Source of the DNA: Tessaracoccus sp. MC1865 | GTDB taxonomy: Bacteria; Actinomycetota; Actinomycetes; Propionibacteriales; Propionibacteriaceae | Assembly: GCF_017815535.1 (NCBI RefSeq) | Contig: NZ_CP072596.1 | Span: 2,573,614 to 2,637,613 of the forward strand | Length of the DNA stretch: 64,000 nt | Direction: 5' to 3' | Shown here: in pieces, positions 53,747 through 61,462 of the stretch | How positions within the stretch are numbered: position 1 is the first letter of the stretch | Layout: each line of letters begins with the position of its first letter | Made by a program: the position numbers and the translations under genes | Notes under the pieces: model-generated | Told to the model about the DNA's origin: nothing | Database searches by the model: none | The model's input: only the letters and a program-made list of their open reading frames with translations

Positions 53747-54620
53747 CGAAACCTCCGATATTCATGCCTCGGGACAGCTGGCGCTGCATGAGGAAAACAA
53801 TGATGAGAGAAAACGCCACGGCGACGGAGCAGGCCGCCATCAGCGGACCCCAGTCGGTGCCGCGCTCGCCCGAGAACATGGACAGACCCAACTGCAGCGG
53901 GGCCTTGGCCGGATCAGTGATGATGATCAGCGGCCACAGGAAGGCGTTCCAGTAGTCGATGAAGGCGAACGCCGCGACGATGGCGATGGGTCCGCGCAGC
54001 AGCGGCACGATCACGTGCCACAACAGTTGGATCTGGCTGGCGCCGTCGATCCGCGCGGCCTCTTCGTAATCCGGGGGCAGCGACAGCAGGAACTGGCGCA
54101 GCAGGAAGGTGCCGAACGCGCCGAACGCGAAGGGCAGGATGATCATCGAATAGGTGTTGACAGCACCGAACTCGTTGGCCCCGATGAACAGCGGGATGAC
54201 GAGCACCTCGATGGGCAGCATCAGCGTGGCGATGAACACGGCGAACAACTGGTTGCGGCCCTTGAACTGCAGGCGGGCGAACGCGAACGCGCTGAGCACC
54301 GAGACGGTCACTGCGATCAGCGCGCCCATGCCGGCGATGAAGAACGTGTTGAGCAGGATTCGAGCGAACGGGATGGCCGTGAAGACCTCCCCATAGTTGC
54401 TCCACCGCACCTCGGAGCCCACCAGGTCGGCCCCGCCCAACAGCACTTCCTGGCTGGGTTTGATGGAGCTGATGAACATCCAGAGAAACGGCACGAAGAA
54501 CACGAAGCCGAACATCGCGAGTAGCACCTTGCTGATGATCTTCGTGGGGCGCACACGGCGCGCCCTGTTGCTCGCTTCGGCGACCCGGAGGGTTTCTTCC
54601 CTTGTCAAGGCGTCAGGCAT
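53736..54620 (-). CDS. Carbohydrate ABC transporter permease (MalG/CUT1)
   Basis: A 294-residue permease with six hydrophobic segments. The EAA loop LPPDYEEAARIDGASQIQLLWHVIVPLLRGPIAIVAAFAFIDYWNAFLWPL is the CUT1 MalG signature. Its start overlaps the MalF-type gene by 8 bp and its end overlaps the fucosidase start. No dedicated ATPase is encoded; a shared MsiK-like ATPase elsewhere in the genome is usual for such actinobacterial systems. Confidence 0.93.
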   Translation of the reverse strand: MPDALTREETLRVAEASNRARRVRPTKIISKVLLAMFGFVFFVPFLWMFISSIKPSQEVLLGGADLVGSEVRWSNYGEVFTAIPFARILLNTFFIAGMGALIAVTVSVLSAFAFARLQFKGRNQLFAVFIATLMLPIEVLVIPLFIGANEFGAVNTYSMIILPFAFGAFGTFLLRQFLLSLPPDYEEAARIDGASQIQLLWHVIVPLLRGPIAIVAAFAFIDYWNAFLWPLIIITDPAKAPLQLGLSMFSGERGTDWGPLMAACSVAVAFSLIIVFLMQRQLSRGMNIGGFGGR

Positions 54621-55551
54621 CGTAGCTCACCCACTTCTTCTGCCCTAGGAACTGCAGGGCGGTAAACAGCATGATGATGACGAACAGCACCCACGCCATG
54701 GCCGACGCGAACCCGAGGCGGTCGTAGGAGAAACCGGCACGGTAGAGGTACAGGACGATGGTGTTGGTGGTGTCGCCGGGGCCGCCCTTGGTCAGCATGT
54801 AGGGCTGCGTGAACACCTTGAAGCCGCCGATGACCGTCATCACCGAGGCGAAGAACAGCGACGGGGACAGCATCGGGAACGTGACCCGCCAGAAACGGCT
54901 CCACGCGGTGGTGCCGTCAATCCTGGCGGCCTCCATCACCGAGGGGTTGATGTTGTTGAGGCCTGCGGCCAGCACCACGATGTTGTAGCCGATGCCCTGC
55001 CACAGCGACATCATGATCAGCGACACCAGCGCCCAGTTGCCGTCACCCAGCCACGAGGGGCCCGTGATACCGACGTTGCCCAGCAGCGTGTTGACCAGGC
55101 CGTTGTCCTGCAGCATGAGCCGCCACACGAGGGCGTTGGCCACCATGGGGGTGACCACGGGGATGAAGAAGAGGATCCGGAAGAAGCCTCCCCATTCGGG
55201 CAGCGAATGCAGCCACACCGCGATCCCGGTGCACACGATGAGGTTCGCGATGGTGTAGCCGATCGCGAAGACCGCGGTGTTGCGCAGCACCGTGAAGAAC
55301 ACCGGATCGGCGCCCGATAGCAGCTGCACGTAGTTCTCCACCCCCACGAACTCACGTTCGCCGTACAGGGGCCAGTTGTACAGGCTGATCACCAGGGAGG
55401 CGATCAACGGCACCACGATGAAGATGAAGAAGCCGGCCATCCCGGGGGTGAGATGGAGGAAGGCCAGCAAGCGCTGGTTGAAGCCAGGCTTGCCGGTCCG
55501 TTCCACCTTCACCCTCGGCCGAGCTTCAGTCGGAGCTACCGAGGAAGCCAT
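54613..55551 (-). CDS. Carbohydrate ABC transporter permease (MalF/CUT1)
   Basis: A 312-residue permease: AFLHLTPGMAGFFIFIVVPLIASLVISLYNW is the typical first segment, and NINPSVMEAARIDGTTAWSRFWRVTFPMLSPSLFFASVMTVIGGFKVF the EAA coupling loop. It forms a heterodimer with the MalG-type partner. It begins 2 bp after the binding-protein stop codon. Confidence 0.93.
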   Translation of the reverse strand: MASSVAPTEARPRVKVERTGKPGFNQRLLAFLHLTPGMAGFFIFIVVPLIASLVISLYNWPLYGEREFVGVENYVQLLSGADPVFFTVLRNTAVFAIGYTIANLIVCTGIAVWLHSLPEWGGFFRILFFIPVVTPMVANALVWRLMLQDNGLVNTLLGNVGITGPSWLGDGNWALVSLIMMSLWQGIGYNIVVLAAGLNNINPSVMEAARIDGTTAWSRFWRVTFPMLSPSLFFASVMTVIGGFKVFTQPYMLTKGGPGDTTNTIVLYLYRAGFSYDRLGFASAMAWVLFVIIMLFTALQFLGQKKWVSYDA

Positions 55552-55553
55552 GA

Positions 55554-56807
55554 TCAGCCAACGCCCTGGGCGATCTGGGTGAGGATGTCCTCAGCGGTCT
55601 TGTTGCCCCGGTAGCCGTCGGACGAGTACTGCGCGAACTGGGTCACGACCTGGTTCCAGGTGGGGGTGGTCACCAGCGGCTGGCCGCTGGCGAGGAGCGC
55701 CTTGACGACCTCGACATCGGCCTCCGGCTTGCCCTCGGCCCAACCGTCGATGGCGGACTCGATGGACGGCACGGTGCCGCGGTTGGCCCCGACGTAGCCA
55801 ACCACGTCCGGCGTGGTCATCTTGACGATGTTCTCAAAGGCGGCGGCCTTGTCCGGGCAGGAGTCAGCGACGCCGAAGCCGGATCCCTGGATCATGCCGC
55901 CGGGGGTGCCGTCGTCCGACGGGGGTGCGGCGATGCCGACCTCGAAGTCTGAACCCTCCTGGTAGGTGGAGTAGAACCAGGGGCCGTCGATGAACATGCC
56001 GACGTTGCCTGCCATGAACGCCTGGCGACCGATCTCATCGGTGTCGCCGGGGTTCGGCGCAGCCGCGACCTGCTCCTTGTTGACCAGGTCCATGGTCCAC
56101 TGCACGTCCTCGATCAGCGCCGGGTCCGTGAGGTTCAGTTCGCCGTCCTTGGTGGGGCCGACACCGTTGGCGAAGCTGAGGGCGAGGGGCGGGTAACCGA
56201 TGTCGGCGGACACGGCGAAGCCGTACTTGTCGTCCTTGGTGAGGGCCTTCGCGTCGGAGAGGAACTGCTCGCGCGAGTAGTCCGCCCCCGGCAGTTCAAG
56301 GCCGGCGGCCTCGAACATCTCCTTGTTGAAGAACAGCAGCATGGGCTCTGCGTCGTAGGGGATGGCCCGGATGGTGCCGTCCACTGTGAGGCCCTGCATC
56401 ATGGCCTCGTTGTACTGGCTGAGGTCGAGGCCTGCATCCTTGGCGAGGTCGTCCAGCGGAGAGAGGAGGCTGCCGAGCTCCTGGGCGCGCGCGGCCTGCG
56501 TCGTGATGATGCACGGGGCGTCAGAGGCGGCCATGCGGGTCTTGACGAGGGTCCAGTATTCCTGGAACGACGGTCCGTCCAGCGTGATGTCGAACTCGCT
56601 GTCACCGCCCTCCTGCACGCCGGTGATGAACGTCTCCCACTGTTCACGGTCGGACTCGTTCGAGACCCACGTGTACATCTGGTTGGCGCGGGGGTCCGCC
56701 TCACCATTGGCTCCATCGGTGCCGGTGCCGGAATCGCCGCCACAGGCCGCGAGGCCCAGAGCTAGAGTTGCACAGGCCGCAATTGCCGTGACTCGACGAA
56801 TGTTCAT
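55554..56807 (-). CDS. Carbohydrate-binding lipoprotein (CUT1, SBP family 1)
   Basis: A 417-residue extracellular binding protein. The signal peptide ends at LGLAAC (Cys about 22), followed by a Gly/Asp/Thr linker. Family features: YSREQFLSDAKALTKDDKYGFAVSADIGYPP and AFMAGNVGMFIDGPWFYSTYQEG, typical of oligosaccharide-binding proteins. Given the co-operonic fucosidase, a fucosyl-oligosaccharide is the likely ligand. Start MNIRRVTA is preceded by AGAAGGG; the longer frame to 56915 runs into the promoter. Confidence 0.92.
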   Translation of the reverse strand: MNIRRVTAIAACATLALGLAACGGDSGTGTDGANGEADPRANQMYTWVSNESDREQWETFITGVQEGGDSEFDITLDGPSFQEYWTLVKTRMAASDAPCIITTQAARAQELGSLLSPLDDLAKDAGLDLSQYNEAMMQGLTVDGTIRAIPYDAEPMLLFFNKEMFEAAGLELPGADYSREQFLSDAKALTKDDKYGFAVSADIGYPPLALSFANGVGPTKDGELNLTDPALIEDVQWTMDLVNKEQVAAAPNPGDTDEIGRQAFMAGNVGMFIDGPWFYSTYQEGSDFEVGIAAPPSDDGTPGGMIQGSGFGVADSCPDKAAAFENIVKMTTPDVVGYVGANRGTVPSIESAIDGWAEGKPEADVEVVKALLASGQPLVTTPTWNQVVTQFAQYSSDGYRGNKTAEDILTQIAQGVG

Positions 56808-56886
56808 TGGGTAAGCCCTTCTTCTTTGAATGGGTTTCGAGGGTTCAGCCCAGGCCAGCGGTAGTCTTGGCATGCCCTCTGGAGCA

Positions 56887-56931
56887 ATTGTATGAGCAAT
56901 GTTAACGTACGTCAAGGGTAAATGCTAACGT
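56887..56931 (-). promoter_or_regulatory. Promoter and operator of the fucosidase ABC operon
   Basis: On the minus strand TTGACG (56915-56910), 17-nt spacer, TACAAT (56892-56887), a near-consensus promoter. TAACGT appears at 56903-56908 and again at 56926-56931, and ACGTACGT (56905-56912) is a palindrome overlapping the -35, suggesting a repressor site (LacI-type is one possibility). Confidence 0.65.
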
Positions 56932-57046
56932 TCCCATTCACCCTTGTGGCGTACGATTCAACTGATTCGCGGCTTCGGCGACGTCCCACCCCTCGGGCGT
57001 GGTCACCATGTACACACATGCTCTGCGTGCCAGTAGGCTCTCCCAT

Positions 57047-57790
57047 ATGGTTGATCTGGCCCCGTTGAGTTGGGCCGCCCTCGTGGCCGCAGCGCTGTTG
57101 ATCGGCGTCGCGAAGACGGCCGTTCCAGGAGCAGCCATCATCTCGGTGGCCGTCTTCGCAGCGGTCCTCCCGGCCAGGGAATCGACGGCAGCGCTCCTGG
57201 CGCTCCTGCTCGTCGGGGACCTGCTGGCCGTGTACGTCTACCGCCACAACGTCGACTTCCGGGCGCTGCGGCGCCTGGCGCCGTCGGTCGTGGTGGGCCT
57301 CGTGCTGGGCGCAGCACTGCTCGCCTTCAGCGACGACACCGTGATGCGCCGCTCCATCGGAGTCATCCTGCTGACCCTCACCGCGTTGACCCTGTACCTG
57401 ATGCGCCGCGGCGTCCTGAGCAGCGATGACACGCTGGCCAATCCCCATGTCCGCGGCCTCTACGGCGCACTGGGCGGGTTCACCAGCATGGCCGCCAATG
57501 CGGGCGGCCCGGTGATGACGCTCTACTTCGTGGCGGCGCGCTTCGACGTCATGCGCTTCATCGCCACGCAGGCCTGGTTCTTCTTCGCCATCAACGTGGC
57601 GAAGCTGCCGTTCTCCATCGGCCTCGGCCTGTTCCGGGTGGAGACACTCCCCATGCTCGCGATCCTGGCGCCGGTGGTCCTCCTCGGCGCCTTCGCGGGC
57701 CGCCGCTGGATCCGGCGCCTGGATCAGCGCCTCTTCACCCGACTGGTCATCGGGCTGACGATCATCTCGTCGCTGTACCTACTGCGTTAA
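57047..57790 (+). CDS. TauE/SafE-family sulfite/organosulfur permease
   Basis: A 247-residue membrane protein with about eight hydrophobic segments. Two internal repeats are visible: LLIGVAKTAVPGAAIISVAVFAAVLPARES and GALGGFTSMAANAGGPVMTLYFVAARFD, both carrying the family Gly/Pro motif. Members export or import sulfite, sulfoacetate and similar anions; the substrate here is unknown. TAGGCT (57034-57039) lies seven nt before this ATG with no Shine-Dalgarno, so upstream in-frame ATGs are rejected. The stop codon overlaps that of the convergent Gfo/Idh gene. Confidence 0.87.
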   Translation: MVDLAPLSWAALVAAALLIGVAKTAVPGAAIISVAVFAAVLPARESTAALLALLLVGDLLAVYVYRHNVDFRALRRLAPSVVVGLVLGAALLAFSDDTVMRRSIGVILLTLTALTLYLMRRGVLSSDDTLANPHVRGLYGALGGFTSMAANAGGPVMTLYFVAARFDVMRFIATQAWFFFAINVAKLPFSIGLGLFRVETLPMLAILAPVVLLGAFAGRRWIRRLDQRLFTRLVIGLTIISSLYLLR

Positions 57791-58974
57791 CGGTTGTACG
57801 TCACGCCGTCGACCGAGGGCACGTCGTGCCACCGGCCGTCGGCGGCCGACGCCATGGCGGCTTCGTCGATCTCGGCGGCCGCCAGCCCGTCATAGACCGA
57901 CGGGGCCAGCTGCTGGCCGGTGAGCACCGACCCGATGAACTGGGACGCCTCGACGACCTTCAGGTCGTCGAAGCCCATCGACGTACCAGGGGAGGGCTGG
58001 AAGTTGCCGAAGCGCGGGAAATCGTGCCCCGCCATGACGTGCGTGTAGCCGGTGAACTCCTGACCACGTCCCACGGCCACCAGCAGGTCGTTGAGGTGTT
58101 CGAAGTTCCAGCGCACCGAACCGTCGGAACCGTACACCTCGACGATGTACTCGGCTCGCGGGCCGGTGGCCACACGGCTGGCCTCGAGCGTGGCCAGGGC
58201 CCCGCCCTCCAGGCGACCGATCATCGCGATCCAGTCCTCATTCTCGACGGGGCCCTTCTTGTCGCTGACCTCCCAGCCGCTGTGCCCGACGCCTTCCTTG
58301 AGAGGGATGGGGCGCTCGGTGATGAACTGCCCGGTGGCCGCGGTCACCGATTCGATGCGTCCCACCAGGTACTGCACGAGGTCGACGCCGTGGCTCATCA
58401 GGTCGCCGATGACACCGCTGCCGCCGTATTCGCGGCTGTCGCGCCAGGTGAGCGGCCCGTCCGGCGACGAGGCGTAGTCGGCGATCAACCAGCAGCGCAC
58501 GTTGGTGATCCGGCCGAGACGGCCGCCGCGGATCAGTTCGCGGGCCCGCTCGATGGCCGGCGTGTGGCGGTAGTTGAAGCCGACGGCGGTCACCACCCCG
58601 GCGGCACGCGCGGCCTCGGCGATGTCGCGCGACTGCGCGGCGTTGGTGCCCATCGGCTTCTCGATCCAGAACGGCTTGCCGGCGGCGGCCGCGGCGAGGG
58701 CGATCTCGCGATGGAGGAAGTTGGGCGAGCAGATGGACACGACGTCCACCTCGGGGTCGGCGATCACCTCGCGGTAGTCCTCCACCGCTCGCTGGAATCC
58801 CATGCCGTCCACAGCGGCCTTCCGCGTCTCGGGCTGCGCGTCACACGCGCTCACCAGCCGAACCGTGGCGCCGAGTTCAGGGAACTTCTCCGCGAGGGCG
58901 CGGTAGCTGCGCGAATGCAGCCGCCCCATCCACCCGAGACCGATGATTCCCACGCCGATGCTGCGATCCGTCAT
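57787..58974 (-). CDS. Gfo/Idh/MocA-family oxidoreductase
   Basis: A 395-residue NAD(P)-dependent dehydrogenase. Rossmann motif VGIIGLGWMGRLHSRSYRAL (N-terminal), VDVVSICSPNFLHREIALAAAAAGKPFWIEKPMGTN with the conserved EKP, and the C-terminal sheet domain with GGSGVIGDLMSHGVDLVQYLVG holding the likely catalytic Asp/His. Located behind the inositol genes, it may oxidise an inositol isomer or inosose, but the IolG/IolX identity cannot be fixed by eye. AAGGGTGGTGG precedes ATG 58974. Confidence 0.88.
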   Translation of the reverse strand: MTDRSIGVGIIGLGWMGRLHSRSYRALAEKFPELGATVRLVSACDAQPETRKAAVDGMGFQRAVEDYREVIADPEVDVVSICSPNFLHREIALAAAAAGKPFWIEKPMGTNAAQSRDIAEAARAAGVVTAVGFNYRHTPAIERARELIRGGRLGRITNVRCWLIADYASSPDGPLTWRDSREYGGSGVIGDLMSHGVDLVQYLVGRIESVTAATGQFITERPIPLKEGVGHSGWEVSDKKGPVENEDWIAMIGRLEGGALATLEASRVATGPRAEYIVEVYGSDGSVRWNFEHLNDLLVAVGRGQEFTGYTHVMAGHDFPRFGNFQPSPGTSMGFDDLKVVEASQFIGSVLTGQQLAPSVYDGLAAAEIDEAAMASAADGRWHDVPSVDGVTYNR

Positions 58975-59030
58975 TGGACCACCACCCTTCACAAGGCCGA
59001 GATCCTTCGTTGTCTAGGCGGTGTAGGAAC

Positions 59031-60527
59031 TCACTCTTCGCGCTTGAAGGACATGGTCGCTTCGAAGGTGCGCTCGGAGGGCCAGCGGCTGGTGACAGCC
59101 TTCAGGCGCGTGTAGAACGAGACGCCCTCGGGGCCGTGGATGTGGTGGTCGCCGAGCAGCGAATCCTTCCAGCCACCGAATGAGTAGTAGGCAACGGGGG
59201 TCGGGATCGGCACGTTGATGCCCACCATGCCGGCCTGCACGTCGAGTTCGAAGCGGCGGGCGACCCCACCGTCGTTGGTGAAGATCGCGGCGCCGTTACC
59301 GAACGGGGAACCGTTCACGATCTCGATGGCCTCGTGGTAGCTGTCCGCCACCACGATGGTGAGCACAGGGCCGAAGATCTCCTGGTGGTACGCCGGGGCA
59401 TCCAGCGGGACGTTCTTCAGGACGGTGGGACCAACCCAGAAGCCATCCTCGTAGCCGTCGACGGTGAGGTCGCGGCCGTCGAGCACCACCTCGGCGCCAC
59501 GCTCCTCGGCGTCGGTGATGAGGCCCTTGATGCGCTCCTGCGCCTTGCGGGTGATGACGGGGCCCATCTGGACGCCCTCGTCGAGCCCGAAGCCCACCTT
59601 GATCTTGGCGCCGTTGGCCTTGACCAGCTCGGCGAGCTTGTCCTCCACACCGCCGACGGCGACGACCACCGGCAGCGCCATGCACCGCTCACCGGCGGCA
59701 CCGAAGGCCGCAGCGGAGATGTGCTGGGCGGCGAACTCGAGGTCCGCGTCGGGCATGACGATGGCGTGGTTGTTCGCGCCGCCGAGCGCCTGGACCCGCT
59801 TGCCTGCCAGGGTGGCCTTCTCCTGGATGATGTGGGCCACCGGGGTGGAGCCCACGAAGGAGATGGCGTCGATGCCCTTGTGCTCGAGCAGCCCTGTGAC
59901 GGTCTCGACGTCGCCGGCGACGACGTTGAAGACCCCGTCGGGGAGGCCGGCCTCCTTGTAGAGCCGGGCCACGACCAGCGACGCGGTGGGCGTCGGGGTG
60001 GCGGGCTTCAGGATGAAGGCGTTGCCGGTGGCGATGGCGATGGGGTGCATCCACATCGGGACCATGACCGGGAAGTTGAAGGGGCACACGCCCGCGACGA
60101 CCCCGACGGGCTGGCGGATGCTGTGGATGTCCACGCCGGAGGAGATGTCGTAGGAGTGGTCGCCCTTGAGGGCAGTGTTGATGCCGCAGGCGAAGTCGAG
60201 GGTTTCGCGGCCGCGCTGGATCTCGCCGATCGCGTCGCCGTAGTCCTTGCCGTGCTCAGCGACGATGGCCTTGGCCAGCTCGTCCTGGTTCGCAAGCACG
60301 AGCTCGCGCATCTTGAACATGATGGCGGTGCGCTTGGCCAGCGAGGTCGCGGCCCAGCTCTTCTGCGCTTCGCGGGCAACCTCGACGGCATGGTCGACGT
60401 CGGCGAGCGACGCGGCGAGCAGCTCACCGGTCACCTCACCGGTAGCTGGGTTCTCCACGGGGATGCGGTGCGTGGGCGTGCCCTCGTACGGGGCTCCGCC
60501 GATCCAGTGGGTGATGGTCTCAGTCAT
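59031..60527 (-). CDS. mmsA: Methylmalonate/malonate-semialdehyde dehydrogenase (CoA-acylating)
   Basis: A 498-residue aldehyde dehydrogenase. THWIGGAPYEGTPTHRIPVENPATGEVTGE is the typical start, VCPFNFPVMVPMWMHPIAIATGNAFILKPATPTP the substrate/NAD entry, and FGAAGERCMALPVVV has the catalytic Cys of MmsA/IolA (GQRCMA-type). In inositol catabolism it converts malonate semialdehyde to acetyl-CoA and CO2. Sits downstream of iolE; the 56-bp gap between them has a small palindrome. Confidence 0.94.
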   Translation of the reverse strand: MTETITHWIGGAPYEGTPTHRIPVENPATGEVTGELLAASLADVDHAVEVAREAQKSWAATSLAKRTAIMFKMRELVLANQDELAKAIVAEHGKDYGDAIGEIQRGRETLDFACGINTALKGDHSYDISSGVDIHSIRQPVGVVAGVCPFNFPVMVPMWMHPIAIATGNAFILKPATPTPTASLVVARLYKEAGLPDGVFNVVAGDVETVTGLLEHKGIDAISFVGSTPVAHIIQEKATLAGKRVQALGGANNHAIVMPDADLEFAAQHISAAAFGAAGERCMALPVVVAVGGVEDKLAELVKANGAKIKVGFGLDEGVQMGPVITRKAQERIKGLITDAEERGAEVVLDGRDLTVDGYEDGFWVGPTVLKNVPLDAPAYHQEIFGPVLTIVVADSYHEAIEIVNGSPFGNGAAIFTNDGGVARRFELDVQAGMVGINVPIPTPVAYYSFGGWKDSLLGDHHIHGPEGVSFYTRLKAVTSRWPSERTFEATMSFKREE

Positions 60528-60562
60528 GGCTCAACCTTCCATTCTTTGGCCACGTCGCCTAT

Positions 60563-60574
60563 TTGTTCTAACAA
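60563..60574. promoter_or_regulatory. Candidate operator between iolE and mmsA
   Basis: TTGTT-CT-AACAA is a perfect palindrome in an AT-rich patch, upstream of mmsA on the minus strand. Possible site for an inositol regulator not encoded in this window. Confidence 0.4.
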
Positions 60575-60583
60575 TAGCACGGA

Positions 60584-61444
60584 TCAGGCCAGAGCCGAAA
60601 GAGCGTCGAGCGAGGCCTTCGCGTTGGCCACGGGGCCACCGTCTGCCGGGGGCTCCTCGTCGAGCATGATGTCCTGCTCGAGCACGTAGTAGCCGTCGAA
60701 GCCGGCCTCGTCGAGGAGGGCGACGATGGCGGAGAAGTCGATGTCGCCTTGGCCGATGGGGGTGAACATGCCGGCCTTGATGCCCTCGCTCCAGCTGAGC
60801 TCGCCAGTGAGGAGTCGGTCCGTGAGGTCCTTGCGGATATCTTTTGCATGCACAATGTCGACGCGGTCCGCGTACCGGCGCACCAGGTCGACGACGTCGG
60901 CGCCGCCGGCGCTCAGGTGACCGGTGTCGAGGCACAGGCCCACCGTCGAGTTGTCCAGCACGCGCTCCACCTCGTCGAGGTTCTGCACCATCGTGCCCCA
61001 ATGGGGGTGGATGCAGGCGGTCACGCCGCGGGCGGCGCACACCTCGGTGATGCGCGAGAGGTTGCCGAACAGCGTCTGCCAGCCGGTCTCGTCCAGGATA
61101 GGACGGTCGTCGTAGCCCTCGCTGCCGGAATCTGCGGCGAGGATGAGGAACTCGCCCCCGGCCGCCTCGAACGCGTCGAGCTCCTGGTTGACCTGCGGGA
61201 TGGGATCGAATTCGGGGTCGTGCATGACGGCGAGGAAGAAGGAGCCCACCGGCTTGAGGCCGAACTCGCGCACCGCGGCAGCGCGCTCCTCGGCGTCGAT
61301 CGGCAGCCAGCCCTGCGGGCCGAACTCCGTGGCGGTGAGGCCGATCTCCTTCATCTCGGTGAGCACCCGCTGGGGGCTCATCTGGTAGCCCCACCCGGGG
61401 ACCTCGCATACGCCCCAGCTGATGGGGGCACCGGCGATCTTCAT
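60584..61444 (-). CDS. iolE: Inosose dehydratase-like TIM-barrel protein (IolE family)
   Basis: A 286-residue sugar phosphate isomerase/epimerase-fold enzyme. Start IAGAPISWGVCEVPGWGYQMSP, then TATEFGPQGWLP, VTACIHPHWGTMVQNLDEVERVL, VGLCLDTGHLSAGGADVVDLVRRYADRVDIVHAKDI with metal-site Asp/His, and FDGYYVLEQDIML holding a metal-ligand Glu. These match actinobacterial IolE (2-keto-myo-inositol dehydratase). IolI/IolO-type isomerases are related, but the position next to iolD favours IolE. Confidence 0.85.
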   Translation of the reverse strand: MKIAGAPISWGVCEVPGWGYQMSPQRVLTEMKEIGLTATEFGPQGWLPIDAEERAAAVREFGLKPVGSFFLAVMHDPEFDPIPQVNQELDAFEAAGGEFLILAADSGSEGYDDRPILDETGWQTLFGNLSRITEVCAARGVTACIHPHWGTMVQNLDEVERVLDNSTVGLCLDTGHLSAGGADVVDLVRRYADRVDIVHAKDIRKDLTDRLLTGELSWSEGIKAGMFTPIGQGDIDFSAIVALLDEAGFDGYYVLEQDIMLDEEPPADGGPVANAKASLDALSALA

Positions 61445-61462
61445 GGTTCTCCTATTTCTCGG

